NCBI GenBank assembly: GCA_027625915.1
Contig: JANTQA010000063.1
Coordinates: 2,294,001-2,358,000, forward strand
Direction: 5' to 3'
Source of the DNA: Anaeramoeba flamelloides
Lineage: Eukaryota > Metamonada > Anaeramoebidae
DNA length: 64,000 nt
The translations under genes were made by a program, and so were the position numbers. Below, piece by piece: positions 32,700 through 44,345 of this stretch. A model generated the notes under the pieces. That model was not told where the DNA came from, ran no database searches, and saw only the letters and a program-made list of their open reading frames with translations. Position 1 is the first letter of the stretch. Each line of letters begins with the position of its first letter.

Positions 32700-33279
32700 T
32701 ATCTGTCCTTCATAAAATTAAACACTATTTTTTTCTGATTAATATTTTTCGAAATCTAAGTTTATAACGTAATTCAATTAACCACTGGGATAATTTTTTT
32801 TCGAATAAAAACACTCTTAACTTTTGAATATAAAAAATATTTTTTGAAATTACTGTGCACTTTTTTATTTTGCTTTGAAAAATTGGGATTGAGAAAAGTT
32901 TGAAATCAAAGAATTAGTTAATATATTAAATTAGAATGGTTTTCCAGAAAGTTTATCTTTTTAGTTGAACTTTTTTTTTAATTTTACCATTTAAAACTAA
33001 AAAAAACATTTGAAGACTAAATTAGTGCCTTTTTGTGGAAAGAAAATTCCAATAATTTAGAATTTGTTTTAGTAAATGAGTTAAAACAAGATAGTTTATC
33101 TAAAAATATACATAATTTCAACTTTGAATTCAATGATTTTGGCAAAAAATGTCTTCAAGAAAAAGTTAAATTGAAACTTTATTTATTTTTATTTTTTCAT
33201 TTTGTTTTTTTAATTGTATTAATGGAAAGTATTTGATCATTTTTCCCTTTTTAGTGTTTTTTGGTTCGTAGGGACATAT
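32700..33279 (+). repeat. Dispersed repeat A, copy 2
   Basis: Direct copy of 1190-1761. An open frame at about 33033-33236 is kept in both copies, reading NELKQDSLSKNIHNF, then FGKKCLQEK, and ending in a hydrophobic run and MESI. Changes between copies include amino-acid replacements, so strong protein-level constraint is not evident. Confidence 0.75.
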
Positions 33280-33589
33280 TGACTTCAACTCTAAAAAAAA
33301 ACTATTAATAAAATAAATTGAAAAAATAAAGTATATATTGAAATATATTAATAAAAAGAATTTCTGATGATAAGAGTCATTATTACATATTAGGAATAAA
33401 TTCACGATATAATGAAAAAATCGTAATAAATTCTTCTTTATTGAGAAAAAACATAAAAAATTGATAATATATGTAATTTTGGTAAAAAAAAACAACAAAA
33501 TCTAAAAAATTACAATAGTAGATAATACCCCGATAAAATAAAGACGATTTGAAAAATTGTGATTCTTCTGAATTAATAAAAAAGAATAT

Positions 33590-33735
33590 ATAAATAAACT
33601 ATCATTCAAAATCATTGGCCCATCAAAAATCAAAATTTAAAGAAAAATATTTTTAATACTTGTAGTTATCTATTATAATATCAAAATTTTTATTTTAGTA
33701 TTTGGTTCACTACTCAGGGGCATTTGTTTTTCTTC
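33590..33735 (-). repeat. Dispersed repeat B, inverted copy 3
   Basis: The reverse complement matches 8983-9138 closely and 1833-1980 less closely. It lies about 310 bp after repeat A copy 2, the reverse of the A-B order at 1.2-2.0 kb. Confidence 0.65.
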
Positions 33736-34124
33736 AAAAAATAAAATAAAAAAAGTTAAAAAAAAATTTTAAAAAAAATTGGGCCATTTATTTTGAATGA
33801 AGCATTACATGAAAAAAAATTTTTTTTTAAAAATTAATAAAACCCATTTATCGATTCTCCTTCCCTTTGAATAACTAAATCTAATCTCTTTGTCATATTT
33901 GAAACCAATTTTTCCATTAATTCATCTGTTACTTCTTTCAAATTTTTTCATTTTCATTTTCCATTTTAACAAAACACTTTTGAAAAAATAAAAAAGAGAA
34001 AAAATGATTTATTTACAAACTTTTCATTGTGAGAGGAAAAACTTCAAAACGATACAAAAGCAATTCAAAATTGAAATATAAGGTGGGCCATTTATTTTGA
34101 ATTTTAGTTTATATATGTATTTAT

Positions 34125-34800
34125 ATACCAATATCCTTTAGTATTCAAGAACAACTAATAATTAAAACTGGTTTTTAATTAACTTGTAAATTATTCGGAA
34201 TTATAAAAACCTTATATTTTAATAATTAAAAAAAAAATAAAACCAAAAACTAAAAAAAAGTGAATAAAAATTTTTGAAAAGATTATTTCAAATTTTTATT
34301 ACTGAAATTTCACTGAAAAAAAGTTGAACAAAAAGATTTTTGGCTAATAATTAAATTTATTTATAAAGACATTACATAGTCTCAATTTTCTTAATGATTA
34401 TTTGTCTTTTCAAAGATCTTTTTTTTTCAACATGATCTTTTTCAAAAAAAAAAAAAAAGAAAGAAAAGAAAATGAAAAAGAAAATGAAAAAGAAAAAGTA
34501 AAAGAAAAAAGAAGAAAAATTTGAAAATGTAAAACTAAAATTTGCAAAATTAGTAAAAATTATTTGACAAATTATAAAAAATGATTCTGATCCAAACCAT
34601 TTGAAAATATTTTTTTTGATCAGAATACAGTAAAAACCCTCAAAAAAAATTCCATTAATATTAAAAAGTGAATCAATTATTTTGAAATCTTGTTTATAAA
34701 TTCTCAAAAAATAGAAAATTATGATATTTTCATTTTTTATTTTTGTACAAAAGTAAAATATTAATAAGAATTCTATGAACAAATAAATAAGAACATCTTT
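34125..34800 (+). repeat. Dispersed repeat D, copy 2
   Basis: Direct copy of 17020-17690. It carries a 136-codon antisense open frame that is low complexity (Phe-rich) and not convincing as a gene. Repeat L follows about 490 bp later in inverted orientation. Confidence 0.65.
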
Positions 34801-35289
34801 GAAAATGTTATTGTATAGTAAATAGATATTTTTTTTAAAAATGGATTGTTACCTTTACAAGTTAAATAACCAAAAACTAGTTAGAACAATATTACATTTT
34901 TTTAATGAAAAATGAAAAAAAAAAAACTTTAACTTCTAGTTATGTTTTCTTTGAAATGATAAAAGATATATGATAAAAGAGGAATGTTATGAATACAAAA
35001 ATAGTCTAAATTTTCTTACTAATTAGTGATAAGGTGGTCTGGTTGTTGATAAAGCTTTCAAATAGTTTAACAACCTATTTAAACTGGAATAAAATATAGA
35101 AAATGTAATAAACCAAAAATGTATTTTGAAAGAACAAGTAAAGGGTTGGTTGTTTTAGAAGCTCTTTTATTCAAAGTAATTTCTAATACAACGATAGACA
35201 GAGAAACTTGGATTAACATTTTGTTATTATTGTATTCTCATCTTAAGGATTGATCAGCAAGTTAAACAAATCAAAACAAAATACAAAAA

Positions 35290-35660
35290 AAATCTTCAAC
35301 TGATCCTTGATTGAACCAAGTACCTTTTTTAAATTTTTTCCAAAATTAACTTTTTCATTTCAAGGATCTGTTCTTTGATTAAATCGGAAATTTTTCTTTT
35401 TAAAAAATAACAGTGAATTAGACTTCAAATCATCAACTATTATAACGCAATTACTTTTTAATCGTGATATTTTGTCATTTATCATGATTTTTTAACAATT
35501 TGCGCTCTTTTAATAGAATATCACTATTTTTTATATTACAGCTATATTATTGATAATGGTAATTTTTTTAAAATATCACGATTTTATAAAAATAATTGAG
35601 ATTTTTGAAACTTTCTCGTGACTTAACAAAGATATCATCAAATCCTCTATAAATTATATT
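35290..35660 (-). repeat. Dispersed repeat L, inverted copy 2
   Basis: The reverse complement matches 17690-18030, with GATCCTTGATTGAACCAAGT as landmark. It also contains spaced ATCACGATTTT / ATCATGATTTT motifs. Confidence 0.6.
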
Positions 35661-35892
35661 AAAATAATTTTGAAGAATTTGAAATTTCTTTATATTTGAA
35701 ATACTATTATTCAAAATATTGTAGCAACTTTTTATATTAATTTTTTGATCTTACTCTAAGCATCAAAAAATAATTTATTTCTTTTGAAAAATTCAACCAA
35801 TATTAAATTAAAAACAAACAAACAAAAAAAAAAATCACTTTTATTAAAGATAACAATAATTTTAATAAAATAATTTAAATCCTAATTTCACT

Positions 35893-38289
35893 TTAATCTG
35901 AACTTGAATCTAATTGGAAATTCTTCTCATTTCCACTCTGTTGATTATTATCTTCCAATTCGATATCCAAATTATTTCCATTTAATAGCTCGTCATCTTC
36001 GCTTGACGAATAATTATTTTTCTTTTTTCTTTTCTTTTTTTTTGGTTTATTATCATCCGAATCTTCAGAAGAATCACGAATATTAAACTTTTGGTTCTGG
36101 TCGAAAGTTCCCTGTGGGTCGTTTTTAAAGGCTGTTAAAGAGGTTGCCCCAAGGCTATTCCAATCTTTCATGGCTATCCAAATGAACAAGCCCATGATTA
36201 AACAGAGATTCCAAATGATACCAAAGCTAAAAAACACTGCGGCTGCACCATAAATGATACCAAATTGGATTAAGAAATAAAAAAAGAAGATGAGGAATAT
36301 TAAAGTGTAAATGAAATTATCGATTTTTGTAAAATATTTCAATCTGGAACTGATTTCTGGTATTGGTGGGTCAATTATTCTTGAGGTGATAATTTGCAAA
36401 ACAGGCCATATAACAAAGCATACAAATACTAAGCAATATAATAAAGGCGTTGACGAGTAAAATGATTTATCAACAATATATGTTGACCAAATAAAGGCAG
36501 TGCCCCAATCATCAGATAGCATTGGGGCGATAAAAATAGGAAGAGTTAATAACGCAGTTAAGCTTATAATGAAGATATACCAATAGGGAGGTGGGATTAA
36601 CGAATATTTATAAACCATTAATTTGAAATGCAACACTATGGTTTCAATGAGAGTTAATTTTTTATTTTGGTATTTTGCCTTGATCCAAGATTCAAACCTT
36701 TGCCATTTCCCTGACAATATTAGTGTGCGTCTATAAATTTTTGGTATGATTAATAAAGCCAAAATGATCAAGAAAAAAATTATGAACATTGAAATTACAA
36801 AATACATTAGGGTCATCCTTTGTAAGATTTCAGCAATAGTAATCCCCCCATATTTTCGTTTCCCAGTGACAGAAAAATATTGCTCAATTTCCTTTTCGAC
36901 CCCATCAAAGAGAGTAACTTTAACTTTAATTTTATGAAGGTTTTCGCTTTTATACTTTGAAGGATCCCATTTGGTGGTGAATAATGGAGAAGAGCCGGTA
37001 CGATCCATACTGGCATCGATTAATTCGTCATCAATCCAAACAGAGACTTGGTCAATGTCTAAATCTTCCCAACTACTTTTGACATTTGGATTTTTTTTAA
37101 ATTTTGATGACGACGATGAGAATGATGATGATGAATAATTATGATTAAAGACTAATACGCGGATATACTCTGAATTGGTAATTAATTCCAGTGGCTCTGT
37201 TGAAGTTAAATATTTTGCGTCCTTAGGGTTCGTAATCAAAATGTAGGGCCAATCATCATCTTTGTCCAAATCAATAAAGGAGACGAGGCCATTGTCAATT
37301 GCTAAAATCCTAAAGGCCTGATCGTCATCGAAATTGCCCACTTGTAATTCTAATACCCCATCTGTCCACCCTAATAATTGCGAATGGGCGCCTTTTTTTG
37401 ATCGGCCATGGCCTGCCAGCATAACCAACGGCGGATATTTGTCAAGAATTTCTGAGAGGGAGTGATCGGTATTATTTGCCTTTGATGTTCGATCAACCAT
37501 TGACAAAGGATAGTGACTCAAAATTATAAAGGGATTGTCTTCGTTCGTTAAATTTTTTAATCGGAACTCCAACAGTGTCAAGATCTTTTCAGAATCAGAG
37601 CCAAATAGAGAGATCCCTCTTCCGGGGCTTGGGTACTGATTAAAATCAACTAGCAAGAAATTGTATTTGTCTTCATCTTCTTGATCTTCTTCGCATCCCT
37701 CGCCACAGATTTTGACAGTTCGAAGAACGACGGGAGACCTTGTTGTGTCATTGACCTCTAGCGGATCGATTTTTTGCGCTGACCAATCGTAATAGTAATT
37801 GTTATCCGATTCGATGTCTTCAACCCCTGCAGAATCAGAATCACCCCGGACGTCAAAAAACTTTTCTTTATCATACAAGTCCACGCTGCTTAAAATTGTT
37901 TCGTAGTTAGTCCACTGAGACTGAACTTGTTCGTTGCCATAGCTTTTACCCTTCAACCCTCTTCCCTCAACAATGCCCCCAGAATGGAAGACCCAATGCG
38001 GGTCGATGTGTTTGACCTTGTCAAGCAAAAAAGTTTCAAAATTGTTTGAGTTGGCAGAATTGGTATCTGAAATGTGTGTGTTGCCAACGTGTACAGACCA
38101 CACTAAGTGATCCAGTGAATTGGATAGCGTTGTATTGTTTTCATCGTCTTCAATCGGGATCGTAATAGGCGAAATCACTGTTGCAGATAGGATCGAAAGA
38201 ACTATTATTATGAAGACAACGATCTCACTAAAATGATCACGAATAATTACTTTAATGATTCGATTAATATTTTCGAGAAACGCGTTCAT
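35893..38289 (-). CDS. TMEM62-like membrane protein with degenerate metallophosphatase domain
   Basis: A 798-residue single-exon protein, ATG at 38287-38289 and TAA at 35893. Residues 22-40 form a signal anchor. Residues 62-330 follow the calcineurin-like phosphoesterase layout of TMEM62, then LELQVGNF, FRILAIDNGLVSFIDL and YILITNPKDAKY, which match human TMEM62 well. From about 485 on there are several membrane helices (starting YFVISMFIIFFLIILALLII), then a disordered acidic/basic tail. The metal-site motifs are eroded: DxH is N70-T-H72, GD is GG at 104-105, GNHD is GDSD at 149-152, and GHxH is GHGR at 293-296. Only H72, H259 (LSHYP) and H294 of the usual ligands stay. It is therefore probably a non-enzymatic lumenal domain on a multi-pass endomembrane protein. 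The family call is good; loss of activity is inferred. Confidence 0.85.
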   Translation of the reverse strand: MNAFLENINRIIKVIIRDHFSEIVVFIIIVLSILSATVISPITIPIEDDENNTTLSNSLDHLVWSVHVGNTHISDTNSANSNNFETFLLDKVKHIDPHWVFHSGGIVEGRGLKGKSYGNEQVQSQWTNYETILSSVDLYDKEKFFDVRGDSDSAGVEDIESDNNYYYDWSAQKIDPLEVNDTTRSPVVLRTVKICGEGCEEDQEDEDKYNFLLVDFNQYPSPGRGISLFGSDSEKILTLLEFRLKNLTNEDNPFIILSHYPLSMVDRTSKANNTDHSLSEILDKYPPLVMLAGHGRSKKGAHSQLLGWTDGVLELQVGNFDDDQAFRILAIDNGLVSFIDLDKDDDWPYILITNPKDAKYLTSTEPLELITNSEYIRVLVFNHNYSSSSFSSSSSKFKKNPNVKSSWEDLDIDQVSVWIDDELIDASMDRTGSSPLFTTKWDPSKYKSENLHKIKVKVTLFDGVEKEIEQYFSVTGKRKYGGITIAEILQRMTLMYFVISMFIIFFLIILALLIIPKIYRRTLILSGKWQRFESWIKAKYQNKKLTLIETIVLHFKLMVYKYSLIPPPYWYIFIISLTALLTLPIFIAPMLSDDWGTAFIWSTYIVDKSFYSSTPLLYCLVFVCFVIWPVLQIITSRIIDPPIPEISSRLKYFTKIDNFIYTLIFLIFFFYFLIQFGIIYGAAAVFFSFGIIWNLCLIMGLFIWIAMKDWNSLGATSLTAFKNDPQGTFDQNQKFNIRDSSEDSDDNKPKKKKRKKKNNYSSSEDDELLNGNNLDIELEDNNQQSGNEKNFQLDSSSD

Positions 38290-38753
38290 GGGATTCTTAA
38301 AGGATCTGTTTTTTTAATTTTGTTTAAATAGGAAATTTTGGATGGTATCCTTTTTTTCAGAAAAAAAGATTGGTTTTTTTTTTTTTAAAAATGTTTCTTT
38401 TTGGATCAGAAATATTTTAGAAATCAAAGAAAAACGAAAAAATGAAGAACCTTTGAAGGAAATTGTGCTTGTTCTTTTTTTCTGACTGTTTGGTTTTTTT
38501 TTATTGGTGTTTAGTTGAGGTGCTATTTTCTTTTTGTTTCGGTGTTTGTTGGAATGTGTATTCACTTGTAGTCTTATGCAGATTATGAAATTTGGATAAT
38601 TGAAAAATACTTTTTATCTCTGTAAAACACCTTTCAGATTTGATGGCTTTTTTAGTTTTAATAAAAGTAAGTGAATCGGCCAATACCTAAAAATCAATAT
38701 ATAAGAGAAAAATATTTATATGAGTTTGATTTGTTTAATAAGATTAACAGGAA

Positions 38754-39262
38754 ATGATTATGAAAAAACTTATAAGCAATAATCTTTTCAGTGCACTAAT
38801 AACTAAACCTTCTCAAAATTCATCCACCCAAGATATTGAAAAAGTAGTAATTGAATTATCCTTAAGGTTAGTGTGCTTTGTATAAAAAAAAATTATTGGG
38901 AATGAAATAAACTTTTTTATGTAATTTTTGAGATACCGAATACCAATTAACACAATTTGTAAGGTCTACAATATATTTTTAATAAATCAACAAGTAAAAA
39001 CAAGATATTTTTTCAAAAAGGTCTTATAACCCAATAATCAGTATATAAGCAAAAAATCAAGTTTTTAATTCTGTCATTTTTTTTCAATTAACTTTTTTGG
39101 AATATCTTGAACTAATAGTTTTGAACCAAGTATTTACATATGTTTAAATTCTACTCGTTTTTACTTTTCAGGAAACGTTTTTTTTCATGCGGCCATCGAT
39201 CTCAAAAAATCAATGACAAAAAAATAGAATTTTTTGCTTTTATATCTGTACTAGGGATTTAA
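38754..39262 (+). CDS. Tentative two-exon small protein, unknown
   Basis: Exon 38754-38866 ends at AAG/GTTAGT and exon 39172-39262 begins after TTACTTTTCAG. Joined in phase they give 67 residues, starting MIMKKLISNNLFSALITKPS and ending in FFAFISVLGI with TAA. The 305-nt intron is AT-rich with a good pyrimidine tract. The gene is divergent from the TMEM62-like gene. No domain is recognised. Good splice signals and the absence of homopolymer coding favour a real gene, but there is no homology evidence. Confidence 0.25.
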
Positions 39263-39566
39263 GATAGCCCTCGATTAAAAATTTGTATGTTGTGAATTAC
39301 AATTTTGAAAACAACTGTGTTAATTTTGAAGTGTCACTCTTTGGCACTTTTTGAGATCTCGTAGATTTGATTTTTTTCATTTATTTTATTTTTCGAATTA
39401 GTTATTTTTATCTCAAGAATATTACAAAATCCTTACTTTGTCAAATATAGAGGTTTCAAAAAAAGCACAAATTAGATTAAATTGAATTAAATCAATTTTA
39501 TACAGTAAAAAAACAATTTATATGAATAGTGAAAAAAAAAGTATGAGAAAAATATTTTGCAGCAAA

Positions 39567-39765
39567 AGGACTTTTTAGTGTATACATTAAGATCATATAT
39601 AAGGAACAAAATAATCAAAATAAGGATTTAAAAATATTAATAACACACAATAAAAGATTGCCCATCTGAACAAAATACCCTTTTTTATAAAAAACTCAAA
39701 CAATAATCTAAGAAATAATGTGTCTTAAACACATTTTTGAAAGATTGTATCTTAGACAAATTTTT
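39567..39765. mobile_element. MITE F, partial copy 2
   Basis: The left end resembles 29101-29165 (GGACTTTTTA, AAGATCATATA, then ACAAAATAATCAAAATAAGG). The right inverted end is lost or diverged. Confidence 0.5.
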
Positions 39766-40017
39766 TTTGTTAATTCTACTTTATTTATTTAATTTCGTGT
39801 TTGTTATATAATCTTCATACTTTATCCTTTTTTTTTTTGAAGTTGAATTTTTGATAATTGAAGGACAGTCCGGGATTTGAATTATCTGTAAAAATCAAGT
39901 TATTTTCAGAAAAGTAGGGCAACTTTATAATAAAAAATTTTTTTCTCAAGAAAAAGAATCCTACAGTACCATTTTTTATATAAAGTATTGAAAAAAATAA
40001 TAGACAGAAAAAAAATA

Positions 40018-40250
40018 GCTAACATGAAAATAATCCCAGACAAGATTTTTAATTATGAATATTTGTGAAATATTTATGTAATTTCTTTTATTTAAAACCA
40101 AATCACTTCTTTATGAATCAAAACTTTTTAAAATTGTTACTCAAACACTTATTAGAATGATAATTAATGAAATTAGATTTGTTCAAAATACTATCAAACC
40201 AAACAAAAACCAATAATAAACCTTATTATTTTCCAAACTCTAGTTTACCT
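40018..40250. mobile_element. MITE-like element H, half copy 3
   Basis: It starts ATGAAAATAATCCCAGACAA like the left end of H2 (46715). Its later part, around ACTTATTAGAATGATAAT, matches the interior of element G (41580-41620). It links the two families. Confidence 0.45.
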
Positions 40251-40917
40251 CTATAAAAATATATTTTTTTTTTCAAAATAAGTTGATCGAATTAAGCTTA
40301 CAAACAATTAAGTGAGTATTCTATAAAAAAGCACCACTTTTGTAAACTTTGGGCAGTTTTATTATAGAGTTATTAAAAAAAAATATTTCATTATAAAAAA
40401 GATTTGGTTTATAAATTTTCCGAATATTAATAATTAGATCCCGTGTAATGAAATATTATGATGCAAAGTATTTTTTTCAATACTAGTCATTCATATATCT
40501 GAATTCCTAATCTTAAAACACTCATCCTACAACACTTTATTTCAAAGAATATTTTGAAGTTCAATTATTTTTATATAATTTCTTTACATTTAAACACCCA
40601 AAATGTGTTAATAAAACTTTATTTAAAAATATTTTTAAAATATATATTTTTATTTATCAGTATAATATTAAAATATTGAATTATCTATTTTTTTTTTTTT
40701 TTATTTAATAAGGTGTTTGTGTTTACGAAATGGGTGTGTTGTCCCCTTCTAAATAATTGGATTGATATGGGTTTATTTTTTCGAATAAAAAGTTGTATAT
40801 ATTTTTTATTATTTTAATTTAATTGTTGTTTATTTCATCATATTTGTGGTTAGTTTTTTTTAATTTAAGAAATTAAAGTAATCTTATGCACGTGACAGCA
40901 CTTTTCTTTCGTATTTT

Positions 40918-40996
40918 GAGCAATTAAAAGAATAGAGAAAAATATCTTATTTTGGTCTATTCCTTCGAACCACCCCCCAAAAAATAGGCACTCCAC
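40918..40996 (+). repeat. Foldback family remnant (AGGCACTCCAC type), copy at 41 kb
   Basis: It carries AAAAGAATAGAGAAAAATAT and then AAAAAATAGGCACTCCAC, the same pair of motifs as 7743-7825 and, inverted, the hairpin in YAK intron 5. Confidence 0.45.
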
Positions 40997-41446
40997 ATCA
41001 TTTGGTGGTACCTATGGTTAAATTTTCCTTAATTTTTATTTTAATAGAAAAATAATTGTTTTTTCCAAACAGAAACCAAGAATTTTTTTAAAACAAAAAA
41101 AAAAAAAAAAAAATAGATACTCTATAATATTTAACAGTAATTGGAGACACTTGCTGAACTCCAAAACTTCTATTTTGAAATTCTCTAACGATATAAACAT
41201 GTTTTTTTACCTACTAGAGATAATTAAGATTTTCAATCTTGTTTTTATAAATAAATACCATATATGATATTTTTATTATTTAGATTAATTTCCAAAATTA
41301 TTTTTTTTTAATTCAGAAATCCAAATTTTATCATAATTTTCATATTTTGGGCTTTTTTACCTAAACACAATCATCATTTTATAAAGATGAGATCAATAAT
41401 TATTTCTACTTTTACTCATGAAAATTTTTATAGACATTTTAACTAA

Positions 41447-41921
41447 CTGTTGAGAGAAAAATGTTGGACAGAGAAAAATGTTGGACAGAGAAAAATAGTT
41501 GGACAGCAATTTTAATTGCGAACCTTACTGAAAATGATTTTTAATTTCAATCGTTTGTGAAATAACCCAAGAAAATAACAACAATCTACTTATTAGAATA
41601 ACAATCAATGTAATTCTACTTTTACAAACCTTATTTCTTATAATCTAAAGCAAGTTTAAAAATTACCAAATTCAGAATTAATAGTAAACTTTACTAAAAC
41701 TTGGATTTTTGTTAAAATAGCATGATCTACTTTAGTTATCAACCATTTAAATGAGTATTCTACACACACCACAGATTAATGAACTTTTAACACATTTAAA
41801 CCTGGATTTATTTAAAATTCATCTAGTTATCAATAGGATTTGGATTTTCAATTTTACTAATGTTCCCAATTAAAAATGCTGTCCAACCCTTTTTCTGTGT
41901 CCAACATTTTTCTCTCTACAG
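41447..41921. mobile_element. MITE G with TA-flanked inverted ends
   Basis: The left end reads CTGTTGAGAGAAAAATGTTG and the right end inverted reads CTGTAGAGAGAAAAATGTTG, each followed by GGTTGGACAGC-like sequence and an AATTAAAA/TTTTAATT block. TA flanks are present. The left terminus has a 17-bp segment (AAAAATGTTGGACAGAG) duplicated in tandem. The element is about 475 bp, with no coding capacity. Confidence 0.75.
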
Positions 41922-43066
41922 TAATGTTTATTTCAAATTAAGAAAAATAAATTTTATCACAAAGTTCCATCAGTAAAAAGCTAAATTAAATCTCAAGATA
42001 TTAATAATCAAATGATCTTATGAAGATCTTGGGATTTTTACAACCAATAATGATGGAAACAATATCTGGAGCCTTGAAATAAAATTATCATTTACTATTC
42101 TTTTACAATTAATAAATCAAAAATATTATTTCAATTTCCAAAATGTATATTAATTAGGACTTTTACAATCAAATTAAAAGAGTAAAAATTTTGTCAGAGA
42201 TTCCAACTGAGGTAGTTTCATCAAATGTCAAAAAATATCATTTCTAAAGTATTAGTTAAATATTTGGGTTTTCAACTAATTATTCATATCAAAATATTTG
42301 GGAGAATTTGAACAAAAAATTATTCATTTTTTAATTGAATAATAATAGTATTAATTAGAAAATTACAGTATTGAAGAACTAATGTAATTTACCCTCAATG
42401 ACAACCATCTTTAATATATTGTTTCTAGTGATCAACACTAATCCTTTTAAGTTCTAAATGTTGAGTTGTTGTCTGACTGAAATTGTCCTATTAACCCATG
42501 AAAATTTTTCTTTAAAGTTCCATATTATTTGATGCGTTAATATGCTGAAATAGCACCAAAGATCTTCAAAAAGTAAATTGTGTCTTGAATTTTTTTTCTC
42601 TAATTTGGCTATTCAATAGAACTTTTGTAACCAGTTTTAATGAGGGTAATTTAGTTTTCAGAGTTGTGTTTCCCAAAGTGTTTTTTTAGACATATACCTA
42701 TTAAATTTGATAGATCTGGTTTAACCAAAGTACCAATAAGTTTTCACTATTTTTAGATAATTGAAAGGGGTTTTAGCAATGGTAAATTGAAAAAGATAAA
42801 ACTTGGGGTAAGATTCTTGTTTATTTTCAAAAAGTAGACTTATCCCCAAGATTGTTTTTATAAAATTTCAAATTTAATCTCTCAGAAAACATAGTTGTTT
42901 AAAAAGAAAAACAAAAATTGTAAAGGATGATCGGAAAGACAATATACCTTTCAAAGTGATTTTTTGTGATATTATGAAAGTAATAAAAAAATTACAAAAA
43001 ACTATCAAAATATAGAGTTTTTAATCTTTTTCATTTTTTTTTTTTTTTCATTATTTAATTTTTTAA

Positions 43067-43525
43067 ATGATTTCGACTTTTTCAAAATCATTAATTAAAC
43101 GGCAGTCGAGCACTCTTGTCTCTCGAGGGCTGTTTAGTTTAGTGTCAAATTTCAAAATTGAAAAGCAATTCAAGTTACCAAAGAACACTGTCAAGCGATT
43201 TATGTGAGGTGTCAACCAAGACTGTATCGATTCTTGGTATGACGAAGGCTATCCCTTTCCCCGAATTGTAATTTACTATTCGCCAAACAACAATTTTAGC
43301 GACAAGCACTGCACAGACATACTTCGTGAGTTACTCAAAAACAACTATGACGCTGTCATTGAAGACGCCAACGGCAAGTTTTCCAACGAAGCCAAATCAA
43401 AGGTCTTGCACATCACGACAATTTATGGCGGTGACCTTTGGATTTACGAACAAGAAGGAAGAATGCCAAAGCCAGGTGAAATTATCGATAGGATCGAAGA
43501 CACAAACAACAAACATTTTGATTAA
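43067..43525 (+). pseudogene. GC-richer open frame with one in-frame TGA; possible targeted small protein
   Basis: From an ATG at 43067 to a TAA at 43523-43525 there are 152 codons in one frame, broken only by a TGA at 43205-43207 (codon 47). The base composition is clearly less AT-rich than its surroundings and codon choice is varied. The first 45 residues (MISTFSKSLIKRQSSTLVSR and on) resemble a mitochondrial or hydrogenosomal targeting peptide. After the TGA come WYDEGYPFPRIVIYYSPNNN, then LRELLKNNYDAVIEDANG and GRMPKPGEIIDRIED. The last part faintly recalls the thioredoxin-like Rdx/SelH fold, but without a CxxC or CxxU at the expected site. Readings: a recently broken gene, a sequencing error, an intron of about 84 nt removing the TGA (GT at 43124, AG just before 43209), or a recoded TGA. 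I cannot decide. Confidence 0.5.
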
Positions 43526-44345
43526 CAAGCTCTTAAGAATTTTTTTTTTATTGGCCAAAAGATCCAAGTTCACTTTCTTTTTTATTTTGTTTTTTTTCCT
43601 AAATTCCAAACATTGCAGACAAAGTGACTGAAAATTCGTTAACCTTAGTGGGGGAGTTTTCATGAAAAAATTGTTCGATGGGAGAAATTTAAGTACAAAC
43701 CAAAATAAAATTAGCATTACGAAAATCATTATTCTTTTTTTTTTTTGTTTTTATTTTCCTTTAATTTTCCCTTTGGATATTGATTATTTTTTTCGAATCC
43801 CCAAAATCTTTTACTCTGTAATCATAGAAAAAAACCAAATATTTCATAAAACCAATTAGCAATGAAAATTACCTCTAATTGGGGTTTTACTTTTTGAGCT
43901 TGGTACAAAAATTAAAACTTTTGTTAAATTTTTTTTTTTTTTATTTTGAAGGGAGGAAATTAAGAACTACTTTATCAATTGAAATTGACTTTTTAATGGA
44001 ATTTAAAATGGGATTTTGTGATTGGTAAATCTCACAAATATTTATTCAGTGAGATCTACGAAGGAAAAAAATAAAAATTTTATATATAATTTGTTTGTAC
44101 TATATTTTTCTGTCATTTTTAAGATCTCAAAAAATGAAAAAGAAGGCTATGAGCAATGGGCTTTTTGTAAAATTTCTTCTTAGTTGAAAATTCCATACCC
44201 AAACATCTTGTTAATAATTTTCTAAACAATTATTTTGCGTGTAGTCTAATAGTTTGTAGTATATGAACTTTTATATAAAAGGTCAAAATTGAGACAAATT
44301 ATAAAAATTTAAGAATAAATCATTATTATTTTCAGACAAATTGTA

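Larger units (their letters stand above)
30914..35892. other. 5-kb non-coding stretch with repeats J3, A2, B3, D2, L2
   Basis: Between the 5' end of the condensin gene and the 3' end of the TMEM62-like gene. It is mostly made of repeats shared with 1-2 kb and 17-18 kb: J at 31306-31480, A at 32700-33279, inverted B at 33590-33735, D at 34125-34800, inverted L at 35290-35660. A short duplicated phrase GGGCCATTTATTTTGAAT occurs at 33780 and about 34085. No host gene was seen. Confidence 0.6.
39263..43066. other. Non-coding stretch with MITEs F2, H3, G and a foldback remnant
   Basis: It contains F copy 2 (39567-39765), H half copy (40018-40250), a foldback remnant (40918-40996), element G (41447-41921), and a weak inverted pair around TAATTTACCCTCA (42378) and TGAGGGTAATTTAG (42640). 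No host gene was seen. Confidence 0.55.

Noticed and set aside
34372-34782. 136-codon minus-strand frame, Phe-rich
   Set aside because: Low-complexity translation across repeat D; the matching frame in copy 1 is not kept.
43526-43700. SECIS element that would support selenocysteine at the TGA
   Set aside because: ATGA and AA motifs occur, but I could not draw a convincing stem with a GA quartet; in AT-rich DNA these short motifs are expected by chance.
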